From Bacillus aerolatus (GTDB lineage: Bacteria; Bacillota; Bacilli; Bacillales; Domibacillaceae): 64,000 nt of DNA. Positions 24,918-33,968 of the stretch are shown one piece after another (the stretch's first letter is position 1; each line of letters begins with the position of its first letter). Position numbers and translations under genes: made by a program. The notes below the pieces were generated by a model. The model was given only the letters and a program-made list of their open reading frames with translations. It was not told the DNA's origin and made no database searches. The stretch is from positions 62,001 to 126,000 of the forward strand of contig NZ_WEIO01000011.1 of NCBI RefSeq assembly GCF_009183655.1, in the 5' to 3' direction.

Positions 24918-26213
24918 ATGGGAAGCAACTTACAGGCAACGGAGGTTAAAAGTCAAAAAGTAAATAATGAGCGAAAAAACCCACAAAAAGAATTCAGCAG
25001 CATTCTAAAGGAAGCAACAAATATTCTCGGCTACTCCAAAGATGTATTTGACTTTTTAAAAGAACCGATGAGATTTTTGGAGGTCAATATTCCTGTACAG
25101 ATGGATAACGGGCAGACGAAAATCTTCCGAGGCTACCGCGCACAGCATAATGATGCGAATGGTCCAACGAAAGGAGGTATCCGTTTTCATCCTGATGTGA
25201 CAGCGGATGAAGTAAAAGCGTTGGCCGGCTGGATGAGTTTAAAATGTGGAATTACCGGGCTGCCTTACGGGGGAGCAAAAGGCGGAATCGTATGTGAGCC
25301 GCGAAATATGAGTGCGAATGAACTCGAGCGGCTGAGCCGCGGGTATGTACGGGCGGTGAGCCAGCTCGTCGGACCAACAAAGGACATTCCGGCACCAGAT
25401 ATGTATACGAACTCGCAAATCATGGCCTGGATGCTCGATGAATATGACCATATAAGAGAATTTGACTCGCCGGGTTTCATTACTGGAAAGCCGCTCGTTC
25501 TCGGTGGTTCGGAAGGCAGGGAAACAGCCACTTCAAAAGGTGTTTTATATACATTGCAAATTGTCAGTGAGTTAAAGAACATGCCGCTCGAGGGAATGAA
25601 AGTGATTGTGCAGGGCTTTGGGAATGTAGGCGGTCACCTTGCGTACTACTTGCATGAACTCGGAGTAAAAGTAGTCGGCATTGCCGATGCTCTCGGCGCC
25701 ATTTACGATACGGACGGCCTGGATATTCCCGATTTGCTTGGACGCCGCGATTCATTCGGCATTGTTTCCGGGCTGTTTGACAACATTATTACGAATGAAG
25801 AGCTGCTTGAAAAAGAATGTGATGTACTTATTCCGGCAGCGATCGGCGGAGTGATCGATGAAGGAAATGCCCATAAACTAAATTGTCAAATTGTGATTGA
25901 AGCAGCAAACGGCCCAACGACAAAAGAAGCGATTCAACTGCTGGACGATCGTGGAATTTTAGTCGTTCCTGATATTCTCGCCAATTCAGGGGGCGTTATC
26001 GTTTCCTATTTTGAGTGGTGCCAGAACAACCAGGGTTACTACTGGACGAAGGAAACAGTGGAGGAGCGGCTGAAGGAAAAAATCCATGCCAGCTTTTTAA
26101 ATGTTCAGCATACAGCGGACCAGTTCGGCATAAACATGAAAACTGCCGCTTATATTGAAGGTATTCGCAAAATTGCTGAAGCTTCAGGACTTCGCGGCTG
26201 GATAAAACTTTAA
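24918..26213 (+). CDS. NAD-specific glutamate dehydrogenase (RocG/GudB type)
   Basis: A 431-aa Glu/Leu/Phe/Val dehydrogenase. The active-site region LPYGGAKGGIVCEPRNMS includes the catalytic Lys, followed by TKDIPAPDMYTNSQIMAWMLDEYD. The Rossmann part VIVQGFGNVGGHLAYYLHELG begins near residue 225. It oxidatively deaminates glutamate to 2-oxoglutarate and ammonium. In this cluster it would recycle the 2-oxoglutarate consumed by the aminotransferases. ATG 24918 is preferred over 24915 by spacing from GAGG. The sigma-54 promoter and upstream site point to control by the activator at 26791. Confidence 0.93.
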   Translation: MGSNLQATEVKSQKVNNERKNPQKEFSSILKEATNILGYSKDVFDFLKEPMRFLEVNIPVQMDNGQTKIFRGYRAQHNDANGPTKGGIRFHPDVTADEVKALAGWMSLKCGITGLPYGGAKGGIVCEPRNMSANELERLSRGYVRAVSQLVGPTKDIPAPDMYTNSQIMAWMLDEYDHIREFDSPGFITGKPLVLGGSEGRETATSKGVLYTLQIVSELKNMPLEGMKVIVQGFGNVGGHLAYYLHELGVKVVGIADALGAIYDTDGLDIPDLLGRRDSFGIVSGLFDNIITNEELLEKECDVLIPAAIGGVIDEGNAHKLNCQIVIEAANGPTTKEAIQLLDDRGILVVPDILANSGGVIVSYFEWCQNNQGYYWTKETVEERLKEKIHASFLNVQHTADQFGINMKTAAYIEGIRKIAEASGLRGWIKL

Positions 26214-26255
26214 TGACAAGGCAGCTGCTTTAAACACAGGGGAAGAGGAGGTTAA

Positions 26256-26390
26256 ATCAGATTCATTCCGCTCAAGCTATAAGGCAAAAATGATCGGGAA
26301 ATCATTGGCAGAAGGCTGAAACAAAAGGGAATAAAGGAGCTGGCGGAAGAAAAACTGATTTGGCCCGGGGCGGGTAAATGTTTTAAATGA
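26256..26390 (+). pseudogene. Possible decayed ORF between gdh and the lipoyl-like gene
   Basis: One frame reads IRFIPLKL, stop, then GKNDREIIGRRLKQKGIKELAEEKL to a TGA at 26388. GAGGAGG precedes it at 26245-26251. The protein-like character and an internal stop suggest a dead small gene, but the fragment is short and unrecognised. Confidence 0.25.
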
Positions 26391-26433
26391 AAGCGGCTGT
26401 CTTATTTAACTAAAGAAAAGGAGATGAGTACCA

Positions 26434-26682
26434 TTGTTTGAAGAAATGATTACAAGCCCGTATAACGGAGTCATTCAGCAAGTTTTAATAAAGGAAAAAA
26501 CAAGAATTTATGAATGGGAGCCGCTGTTTTTAATTAAAAGCGAAGCGGGAGAATTGCTTTCCGTAAAGATGGGCGTCAGCGGTGAAATCCAGTCGCTTGA
26601 AGTTCAAGAAGGAGATAACGTAGTTCCGGGCATGGTACTCGCTTACGTGAAAGAAGAATTAGTAGTCAGTGCGTGTGATTAA
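26434..26682 (+). CDS. Biotinyl/lipoyl-like mini-domain protein lacking the modified lysine
   Basis: 82 aa from TTG 26434 (AAAGGAGATG upstream). The whole protein is one barrel-sandwich domain: ITSPYNGVIQQVLIKEKTRIYEWEPLFLIKS, then SVKMGVSGEIQSLEVQEGDNVVPGMVLAYV. At the beta-turn where biotin carriers have (A/V)MKM the sequence is SVKMGVSG, so a modifiable lysine is not clearly in the right place. Such stand-alone domains may be adaptors, as in HlyD-type or glycine-cleavage-like proteins. It sits between gdh and the sigma-54 activator gene; its role is unknown. Confidence 0.6.
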   Translation: MFEEMITSPYNGVIQQVLIKEKTRIYEWEPLFLIKSEAGELLSVKMGVSGEIQSLEVQEGDNVVPGMVLAYVKEELVVSACD

Positions 26683-26698
26683 AATAAATGTATAAATG

Positions 26699-26726
26699 AA
26701 GAAGATGGAGCCCCATCTTCTTTTTC
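26699..26726 (+). terminator. Rho-independent terminator after the lipoyl-like gene
   Basis: The stem GAAGATGG / CCATCTTC (extendable by AA/TT) with a short loop is followed by TTTTTC. Confidence 0.8.
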
Positions 26727-26790
26727 TATTATTTTTTAAAAAGTTTGATAAAATAATGGCAGGGAGAAGGCTGAAGGGGAGGATAGAAGA

Positions 26791-28920
26791 ATGTTCACAA
26801 TCGATGAAAACAAGCTTAATCCAATTGTTGCTATCGCTATGGAAAGCCAAAAAGAAGAAGACCATATAGATATTAGTACAATCAAAGAACCATATATATT
26901 CATCAGTGAACAAGGGAAGCTCGTTTCCTATATTCATTTAAAAAGCAACCGTCTGGCGCATAAAGGTGAAGTGACCTTCCAGACGCTGTTATCTCAATCG
27001 ATTTCAACTGAACAAGTTTATCAAGTTAATAAACTCATTTCATTGCCGGTAATATTTCAAATAATCGGTGAACCGTTGACGCTTATTACGGATGAAGGAG
27101 GCGCGCCAATCGGTTATTTGAAGCGGGAAGAATTGCTGGCTGAGCTCTTTAAGCAGGAAAACCAAAGCATTAATTTATTTAAAACATTGCTTACGTCCAT
27201 TCCAATGGGCATGTTTGTAGTGGATAGAGAAAAGACGATCATTAATTGCAACGATGCCGGGTTGAAGATGATTAAATCGACAGCAGAAAAAGTAATGAAC
27301 AAGCAGGCTCAATCCATTTTTCACGAAGAACATATTGAAAGCGTTTTTGCCACGGGAAAAACTGTTTTGAACCAGATCCAGCTGACTGATGAAATGGGCG
27401 TCTTGCTCGATTACTGCCCTATTTTAAACGATGAACAGAAAATTGAAGGCATGCTGATTGTTGTCCAAGACTTGCCGACAATTGAAGAAATGGCGATGGA
27501 AATTGAAGATATTAAAAATTTAAATACAGATTTAAATGCGATATTGTCTACGATTTACGATGAAATACTCGTTGTCAATAATAAAGCTGAACTCATTCGT
27601 TACAGTGAAAATGTCATCAGCGGGTTTTGGGATATTGATTTAAAGGACATGCTTGGGAAAAACATCATTGAACTGGAAGAGAAAGGGATGTTCAGCCCGT
27701 CTGTCACAAGGCTTGTCATAGAAAAAAAGAAAAAGGTTTCGCTCGTACAAGAAGCTAGAAGCGGAAGAAAAGTACTGGCTGTAGGCAACCCGGTGTTTAA
27801 TGAAAAGGGAGAGATTGACCGGATCATTATTGCTTCCCGGGATATTACGGAAACTTCGCGGCTGAAAAATGAGCTAAAGGAAATGAAGAAAATTTCCGAG
27901 CGGTATAAAAAAGAGCTCGACAGCTTTAAAAACCAGGATCGCACGCTGAAAAAACTAATGTACCGCAGTCCGAAAATGGAGAAAATCATGCTGCAAGTGA
28001 AAAAAATCGCTGAATTTTCTTCTACTGTGCTAATTACGGGCGAATCTGGGTCTGGAAAAGAAGTGATTGCCCAGGCGATTCACCAGCTTGGCAGGCGATC
28101 AGCTCAGTCGTTTTTAAAATTGAATTGCGGCGCTATTCCGGAAAATTTACTTGAAAGCGAACTGTTCGGCTATACGAAAGGTGCATTTACCGGCGCCGAC
28201 AAAGATGGAAAAGACGGTTATTTTAAAATGGCTGATAAAGGAGTTCTTTTTCTCGATGAAATAGGAGAAATGCCGCTTCATTTGCAAGTCAAACTGTTGC
28301 GCGTACTGCAAGAACAGGAGGTCATTCCGGTCGGAAGCACTGTACCTGAGAAAGTAGATGTGCAAATTATTGCGGCCACGAATAAAAAACTTGAGCAAAT
28401 GGTAGAACGAGGCACGTTTAGAGAAGACTTGTTTTATCGTTTGAATGTTATTCCGCTGCCAATTCCGCCGTTAAGAGAACGAACAGAAGATATCTCAGTG
28501 CTGGCACTGCATTTCCTTCAGCAGTTAAATGAAAAGTACGATAAAAGTTTTTATTTAACACCTGATGCGATCAATGTCCTTGAATTTTATTCGTGGCCGG
28601 GGAATGTGCGTGAATTGCAAAACATTATTGAACGGCTAGTCGTTTCAGCGGATGACCAGGCGATTGACGCTGAATTCGTCAGCCAGTTTTTATCGCTCGG
28701 CTATGATTTTAAAAAGGCGCGGCCTATCATAACGAGAGTCGTTCCGCTGCAAGAAGCGCTCGAAGATGTGGAAGAGCAACTGATTATACTTGCTATGAAG
28801 CAGCACAAAACAACGACAAAAGCGGCAAAAGCACTCGGAGTGAGTCAGTCATCTGTCAGCCGCAAATACCAGAAGATCATGAGCAATAAAAAAATAGAAA
28901 GTGAACCTTCCTTCTACTAA
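26791..28920 (+). CDS. Sigma-54-dependent activator with two PAS domains
   Basis: 709 aa. An N-terminal region with CBS-like character (about 1-120; ITDEGGAPIGYLKREELLAEL) is followed by PAS 1 (~125-235), PAS 2 (~245-355), a coiled coil, and an AAA+ domain with Walker A GESGSGKE, canonical GAFTGA, DEIGEMP and GNVRELQN. The C-terminal HTH is TTTKAAKALGVSQSSVSRK. It is paralogous to the activator at 578-1957 over PAS 2 through the HTH. It is flanked by two sigma-54 promoters (gdh at 24866, ALDH-patA at 29070), each with a matching upstream motif, so it very likely activates both. The overall role resembles RocR/BkdR-type activators of amino acid catabolism; the inducer is unknown. Confidence 0.92.
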   Translation: MFTIDENKLNPIVAIAMESQKEEDHIDISTIKEPYIFISEQGKLVSYIHLKSNRLAHKGEVTFQTLLSQSISTEQVYQVNKLISLPVIFQIIGEPLTLITDEGGAPIGYLKREELLAELFKQENQSINLFKTLLTSIPMGMFVVDREKTIINCNDAGLKMIKSTAEKVMNKQAQSIFHEEHIESVFATGKTVLNQIQLTDEMGVLLDYCPILNDEQKIEGMLIVVQDLPTIEEMAMEIEDIKNLNTDLNAILSTIYDEILVVNNKAELIRYSENVISGFWDIDLKDMLGKNIIELEEKGMFSPSVTRLVIEKKKKVSLVQEARSGRKVLAVGNPVFNEKGEIDRIIIASRDITETSRLKNELKEMKKISERYKKELDSFKNQDRTLKKLMYRSPKMEKIMLQVKKIAEFSSTVLITGESGSGKEVIAQAIHQLGRRSAQSFLKLNCGAIPENLLESELFGYTKGAFTGADKDGKDGYFKMADKGVLFLDEIGEMPLHLQVKLLRVLQEQEVIPVGSTVPEKVDVQIIAATNKKLEQMVERGTFREDLFYRLNVIPLPIPPLRERTEDISVLALHFLQQLNEKYDKSFYLTPDAINVLEFYSWPGNVRELQNIIERLVVSADDQAIDAEFVSQFLSLGYDFKKARPIITRVVPLQEALEDVEEQLIILAMKQHKTTTKAAKALGVSQSSVSRKYQKIMSNKKIESEPSFY

Positions 28921-28955
28921 AAGAAGACCCGATGAAAGTTGGGTCTTCTTTTTTA
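28921..28955 (+). terminator. Rho-independent terminator of the activator gene
   Basis: The perfect stem AAGAAGACCC / GGGTCTTCTT with a 10-nt loop is followed by TTTT. Confidence 0.92.
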
Positions 28956-28969
28956 TGCGAAAAATCATA

Positions 28970-29004
28970 CATTATGCAAAAATGCATAGGTGTAGCAGGG
29001 ATGT
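28970..29004. promoter_or_regulatory. Candidate upstream activating site of the ALDH-patA promoter
   Basis: TTATGCA (28972-28978) followed by ATGCATAGG (28982-28990), four bases, GCA and GGATG. The right part matches the reverse complement of the gdh site at 24745-24776. It lies ~80 bp upstream of the -24 element. Confidence 0.6.
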
Positions 29005-29069
29005 TGTCTCCTTCTTCAAGATAAAAGCTTAATCGTCGAGGGTTTTTGGAAGATTTGAAATATTTTAAC

Positions 29070-29087
29070 TTGGCACAGCAATTGCAT
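29070..29087 (+). promoter_or_regulatory. Sigma-54 promoter of the ALDH-patA operon
   Basis: TTGGCACAGCAATTGCAT is a near-perfect -24/-12 element (GG-N10-GC with CAC). It lies 36 bp before the ATG of the aldehyde dehydrogenase. The longer upstream reading frame would include this promoter and is not used. Confidence 0.93.
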
Positions 29088-29123
29088 TATATAAGGCAAA
29101 CGGAAAATAGGAGGATGAGAAGC

Positions 29124-30641
29124 ATGTTAGAGACAGAAAACAAACAAGCGGTAAAAACAGAAACTGGTACCCTTCAATTGAATATGTATATTAACGGTAA
29201 ATGGACAAGCGGAAGCGAAAGTAAAACACGCCAAGTGATCAACCCAGCTACTGGAGAGGTTATTGCTGAAACAGCAGAAGGCACAATTGCAGATGCAAGA
29301 GCTGCCATTGCTGCTGCTAAAGAAACGTTTGAAAGCGGTGTTTGGTCAGATCTTCCGGCTGTGGAACGGGCTTCCTATTTGTTAAAAATTGCGGATAAAA
29401 TTGATGAAAAAGCAAAAGGACTTGCGGCTCTGGAAACAATGAACAACGGCAAGCCGCTTCGTGAAGCAGGCTTTGATGTGGGAGATGCTGCTGCTTGCTT
29501 TCGCTATTATGCAGGCATGATTACTCAGCCGGATGGCCAAACGTATCACGTAGCAGACCCGATGCAAGCGATGGTTGTTAGAGAACCGGTCGGTGTGTGC
29601 GGATTGATCGTTCCGTGGAATTTCCCGCTGCTTATGAGCGTCTGGAAACTCGCACCGGCACTGGCAGCGGGCAATACGATTGTCTTCAAACCGTCTGAAG
29701 TAACGCCGGTGACACCGACGAAATTGATGGAGATTTTTGAGGAAGTCGGGCTGCCTAAAGGCGTAGTCAATATGGTACACGGCGCAGGTCCGGTTGTTGG
29801 AAACGAAGTCGCCGCTCATAAAGATGTCGATATGGTCTCTTTTACAGGCGGAACAAAAACAGGCAAGCACATTATGAAAGCAGCAGCTGACAATATGAAG
29901 AAGATTTCACTTGAACTCGGCGGGAAATCCCCGAATATCATTTTTGCTGATGCTGACTTTGAAGTAGCTGTCGACTATGCGCTATTTGGCATTTTTTGCG
30001 GCTCAGGACAAGTGTGTTCAGCTGGATCAAGAATATTAGTAGAAGAAAGCATTTATGATAAATTTATTGAAAGATTCACGGAGCGCGCTAAGCAAATCAA
30101 AGTAGGCGACGGTACAGATCCCGAGACAGAAATGGGTCCGCTCGTCAGCCAGCAGCATATGGAAAAAGTGTTGGGCTACATTGAAATCGGGAAAGAAGAA
30201 GGCGCACATCTGCTGTTTGGCGGAGAGCGTTTGAAAGAAAACGGAATGGACAAAGGTTACTTCGTTGCACCAACGGCATTTGCCGATGTAACACAAGAAA
30301 TGAGAATCGTTCAGGAAGAAATTTTTGGCCCGGTCGTGGCGATTCAAAAATTCAGCGACGAGCAGGAAGCGATTCGTCTTGCCAATGACACAGATTACGG
30401 ACTGGCGGGAGCGGTCTTTACGGTTGACGGGGCAAAAGCGTTGCGTGTGATTAAAAAATTGCGTGCCGGCATTACGTGGGTGAATTCTTATCATCCAACT
30501 TATAACGAAGCGCCGTGGGGCGGCTACAAACAAAGCGGTATCGGACGCAGTCTTGGAACATATGGACTTGATGAATTCCAGGAAATTAAACAAATCAACA
30601 TTAACTTAGAAGTAGAACCAGTGGGCTGGTTTAAAAACTAA
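29124..30641 (+). CDS. patD: Aldehyde dehydrogenase, probably aminobutyraldehyde/aminopentanal dehydrogenase
   Basis: A 505-aa NAD(P)-dependent ALDH-superfamily enzyme. Glu264 in LELGGKSPN and catalytic Cys298 in GSGQVCSAGSR are in place, as is the oxyanion Asn in VPWNFPLLMSVWK. The start is ATG 29124 behind AGGAGG. It is the first gene of a sigma-54 operon with patA 23 bp downstream. PatA would produce 4-aminobutanal or 5-aminopentanal, and this enzyme would oxidise it to GABA or 5-aminovalerate (inference from context). By sequence alone it could also be a broad DhaS/betaine-aldehyde-type enzyme. Confidence 0.85.
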   Translation: MLETENKQAVKTETGTLQLNMYINGKWTSGSESKTRQVINPATGEVIAETAEGTIADARAAIAAAKETFESGVWSDLPAVERASYLLKIADKIDEKAKGLAALETMNNGKPLREAGFDVGDAAACFRYYAGMITQPDGQTYHVADPMQAMVVREPVGVCGLIVPWNFPLLMSVWKLAPALAAGNTIVFKPSEVTPVTPTKLMEIFEEVGLPKGVVNMVHGAGPVVGNEVAAHKDVDMVSFTGGTKTGKHIMKAAADNMKKISLELGGKSPNIIFADADFEVAVDYALFGIFCGSGQVCSAGSRILVEESIYDKFIERFTERAKQIKVGDGTDPETEMGPLVSQQHMEKVLGYIEIGKEEGAHLLFGGERLKENGMDKGYFVAPTAFADVTQEMRIVQEEIFGPVVAIQKFSDEQEAIRLANDTDYGLAGAVFTVDGAKALRVIKKLRAGITWVNSYHPTYNEAPWGGYKQSGIGRSLGTYGLDEFQEIKQININLEVEPVGWFKN

Positions 30642-30664
30642 TTAACTTACAGGAGTGGAGATAA

Positions 30665-32044
<1,380 letters not shown>

Positions 32045-32048
32045 AGTG

Positions 32049-32079
32049 AAAATCCCCGGCTTTTAAGCTGGGGATTTTT
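32049..32079 (+). terminator. Rho-independent terminator of patA
   Basis: The stem AAAATCCCCGGC / GCTGGGGATTTTT (one mismatch) with loop TTTTAA. Confidence 0.88.
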
Positions 32080-32094
32080 CAGTGGCTAGAAGTC

Positions 32095-32220
32095 GTGAAG
32101 AAAGCGATCAAAGTGATGAACAACCGCGAGGAATCGTGAACAAAGTCATTCAAATCATGAACAACATCCAATAATCGTGAACAAACTCAACAAAATGATA
32201 AATAACACCTAAGAATAGTC
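32095..32220. repeat. 41-bp tandem repeat array B
   Basis: Units begin GTGAAG/GTGAAC at 32095, 32136 and 32177 (spacing exactly 41), with a degenerate fourth start near 32218. Each unit carries TGAACAAC or TAAATAAC ~23 bp in. The array has the same family and the same position (just after a catabolic gene's terminator) as array A at 24565. It is non-coding. Confidence 0.78.
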
Positions 32221-32269
32221 AAAAACCCGCTTGAAAGTGACGCTTCAAAGCGGATTTTTTCTGTTCAAA

Positions 32270-32584
32270 TTAAGCCGTAAGCCTTAAACCAGCTACGCCA
32301 ATTATAATAAAAGCGAGCGACAAAGCCTGGAATTTATTCAGTTTTTCTTTAAACCAGATGATGCTGACGATGGTGATGCCGACAGTGCCGATACCGGTCC
32401 AGACGGCGTAGGCGATACCAGCAGAGAGTTCGAGCATCGCTCTCGATAAACAGTAGAAGGAGAAGATGAAGCCGATGACCATGATGGCGATCGGCCATTT
32501 TCTTTTTGTACCGTCCACGTATTTCATTGCGATCGTGGCGATGACTTCTTCGATGCCGGCAAGAAGCAAAAAGATCCAGCTCAT
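32270..32584 (-). CDS. SMR-family efflux protein, YkkD-like partner
   Basis: 104 aa with four membrane helices. Signatures: AGIEEVIATIAMKYVDG, with the conserved helix-1 glutamate, and AYAVWTGIGTVGI, typical of small multidrug resistance proteins. The start overlaps the stop of the neighbouring SMR gene by 4 bp (32581-32584), so the two are coupled and likely form a heterodimeric pump like YkkCD, exporting cationic compounds or guanidine-type molecules. The operon is controlled by the TetR gene upstream (operator at 32939). Confidence 0.88.
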   Translation of the reverse strand: MSWIFLLLAGIEEVIATIAMKYVDGTKRKWPIAIMVIGFIFSFYCLSRAMLELSAGIAYAVWTGIGTVGITIVSIIWFKEKLNKFQALSLAFIIIGVAGLRLTA

Positions 32585-32928
32585 GAAGGTTCACCTCCGG
32601 CTTCGTTTGTTTTCGTTGTTGTAGACAGTTTCATGCCGAGCACCCCTGACAGAAGCAAAGCAATAAAGATCAGCTGAATGAAAGAAAAGGGCTCTCCTAA
32701 ATAAATGCCCATAAAATACGTGCCGGCCGTACCGATGCCGACAAATACAGTGTAAGCGGCTGCGAGCGGGATTGTTTTATAAGAACGGATGAGCAGAAGG
32801 AAGCTGATGCCGATCAGCAGAACAGTGACAACCCAGTCTGCCAGAGAATCTGCGTATTTCAAACCTGTGGCCCAGACGATTTCCAATAAACCTGCGAGTA
32901 AAACAATAAACCAGTTCAATTTATACAC
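32581..32928 (-). CDS. SMR-family efflux protein, YkkC-like partner
   Basis: 115 aa with four membrane helices. LAGLLEIVWATGLKYADS carries the essential Glu in helix 1, and AAAYTVFVGIGTAGTYFMGI is the SMR signature. The hydrophilic tail (TTTKTNEAGGEPS) resembles that of YkkC. It is the first gene of the two-gene SMR operon. A TetR-type operator lies 11 bp upstream of its start. Confidence 0.88.
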   Translation of the reverse strand: MYKLNWFIVLLAGLLEIVWATGLKYADSLADWVVTVLLIGISFLLLIRSYKTIPLAAAYTVFVGIGTAGTYFMGIYLGEPFSFIQLIFIALLLSGVLGMKLSTTTKTNEAGGEPS

Positions 32929-32938
32929 CTCAAATATG

Positions 32939-32955
32939 AATGAATGTCATTCATT
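32939..32955. promoter_or_regulatory. TetR operator before the SMR operon
   Basis: AATGAATG-T-CATTCATT, a perfect 8-bp inverted repeat around one base. The identical sequence occurs before the tetR gene at 33781-33797. Confidence 0.85.
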
Positions 32956-33003
32956 TTATAAAAAAGAAAGGGAACGCTGAATGTGACGTTCCGATTTTAG
33001 TTT

Positions 33004-33180
33004 GTTTAGGAAACGATAAAATAATCACTTTGTGGATAACTTTGCTAAGGGGCGGGTCTGTGTCTAGCTCCACCTCCCTAGGGCTCGAGGTCATATGCCA
33101 ATCTGGCTGTGCGGCAAAAAGCACCACTTCGCCAGCTTGTCATATACTTGTCGCCCTGTGGCAGCCGGCTCCGCTTTTCA
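33004..33180. repeat. Dispersed intergenic repeat, copy 2
   Basis: It starts GTTTAGGAAAC like the copy at 16847, shares TAACTTTGCTAA and GCGGGTCT, and contains TGTGGATAA (33031-33039), a perfect DnaA-box 9-mer. Its right end (CTTGTCG...CTCCGCTTTTC) resembles the end of the copy at 38348 and runs into the tetR coding region. Confidence 0.7.
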
Positions 33181-33757
33181 TGTTGTCCAGTGACCGCTGC
33201 AAGAAAGAGAAGGTTTCTTTTTTGCATGCTGCCAGATCTCCTTTTTCCTCGGCAATGTAATATCGCTCGGCTGCGCTCTCGATTAAGTTAATAATTAACC
33301 GGGCGGTCCAGCCAATATCAATTTCCGCAATGATTTCTCCATGATCGGCGGCTGCTTTTAACACTTCTTCCAGCCATTTATAATATGGATCGTAAATCGT
33401 TTCCCATTTCTCCATGGAGTGGACAATAGCAAGTCCTGAGTAGCATAAAATAATAACCTCTTTATGAGAGTTTGTCAGTTCAAATGTTTCATCAATGATT
33501 GTTTGAATGATTTCCCAGAAGCCATGTTTTTGTTTTGTTTCTGCTTTGATTTTTTCCAATGTCAAACTCAGCAAGTTCTCGGCAATAGCGGGAATTAAAT
33601 CTTTTTTTGAAGGGAAATACAAATAAAACGTGCCTTGGGCGATGCCCGCCTGCTTCACAATATCAGTGATGGATGTGCGGTCCAGCCCTTTTTCAGAAAT
33701 CACCTGAATAGCGGCTTGAAGAATTTTATTATATTTTCCGTCTATTCTTTCCGGCAT
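33140..33757 (-). CDS. TetR-family repressor of the SMR efflux genes
   Basis: 205 aa from ATG 33757 (GGAGG 8 bases upstream; a longer in-frame extension lacks a ribosome-binding site and covers the operator). The N-terminal HTH contains LDRTSITDIVKQAGIAQGTFYLYFPSKKDL, a classic TetR segment. The C-terminal helical domain binds an unknown inducer. Identical 17-bp operators precede this gene and the SMR pair, showing autoregulation and control of efflux. The last ~12 residues (KSGAGCHRATSI) are encoded by the dispersed repeat, so the native C-terminus has been altered. Confidence 0.9.
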   Translation of the reverse strand: MPERIDGKYNKILQAAIQVISEKGLDRTSITDIVKQAGIAQGTFYLYFPSKKDLIPAIAENLLSLTLEKIKAETKQKHGFWEIIQTIIDETFELTNSHKEVIILCYSGLAIVHSMEKWETIYDPYYKWLEEVLKAAADHGEIIAEIDIGWTARLIINLIESAAERYYIAEEKGDLAACKKETFSFLQRSLDNMKSGAGCHRATSI

Positions 33758-33780
33758 ATCAAATCCCTCCGTTGCAAATG

Positions 33781-33797
33781 AATGAATGTCATTCATT
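33781..33797. promoter_or_regulatory. TetR operator before tetR
   Basis: AATGAATGTCATTCATT is identical to 32939-32955, 24 bp upstream of the tetR ATG. Confidence 0.85.
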
Positions 33798-33849
33798 TTA
33801 GCACAAATCATTCTAAGCGGCAAGCCAGTCGAGAAAAGCCAAATTTTTC

Positions 33850-33939
33850 TTGAAGTTTATATTTTCCGTATTATAATGAAAAGCTGATGAGTAAACTTGA
33901 AGTTTTGTAACACTAAACTTTATTTACTGAAAGTTTACT
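33850..33939 (+). promoter_or_regulatory. Promoter and candidate operators of the puuR-potABCD operon
   Basis: TTGAAG (33850-33855), 16 bp, TATAAT (33872-33877). AGTAAACTT (33890-33898) and AAGTTTACT (33931-33939) are inverted copies, with further AAACTT/AAGTTT half-sites at 33853, 33900 and 33914. The cluster covers the start site and leader, as expected for autorepression by the adjacent HTH protein. Confidence 0.6.
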
Positions 33940-33968
33940 AAATATAAACAAAATTGAGGATCATGAGA

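Noticed and set aside
29046-29123. Longer N-terminus for the ALDH
   Set aside because: The segment contains the sigma-54 promoter; ATG 29124 has AGGAGG upstream.
30036-30593. 185-codon minus-strand ORF inside the ALDH gene
   Set aside because: Antisense shadow of a catalytically intact enzyme gene.
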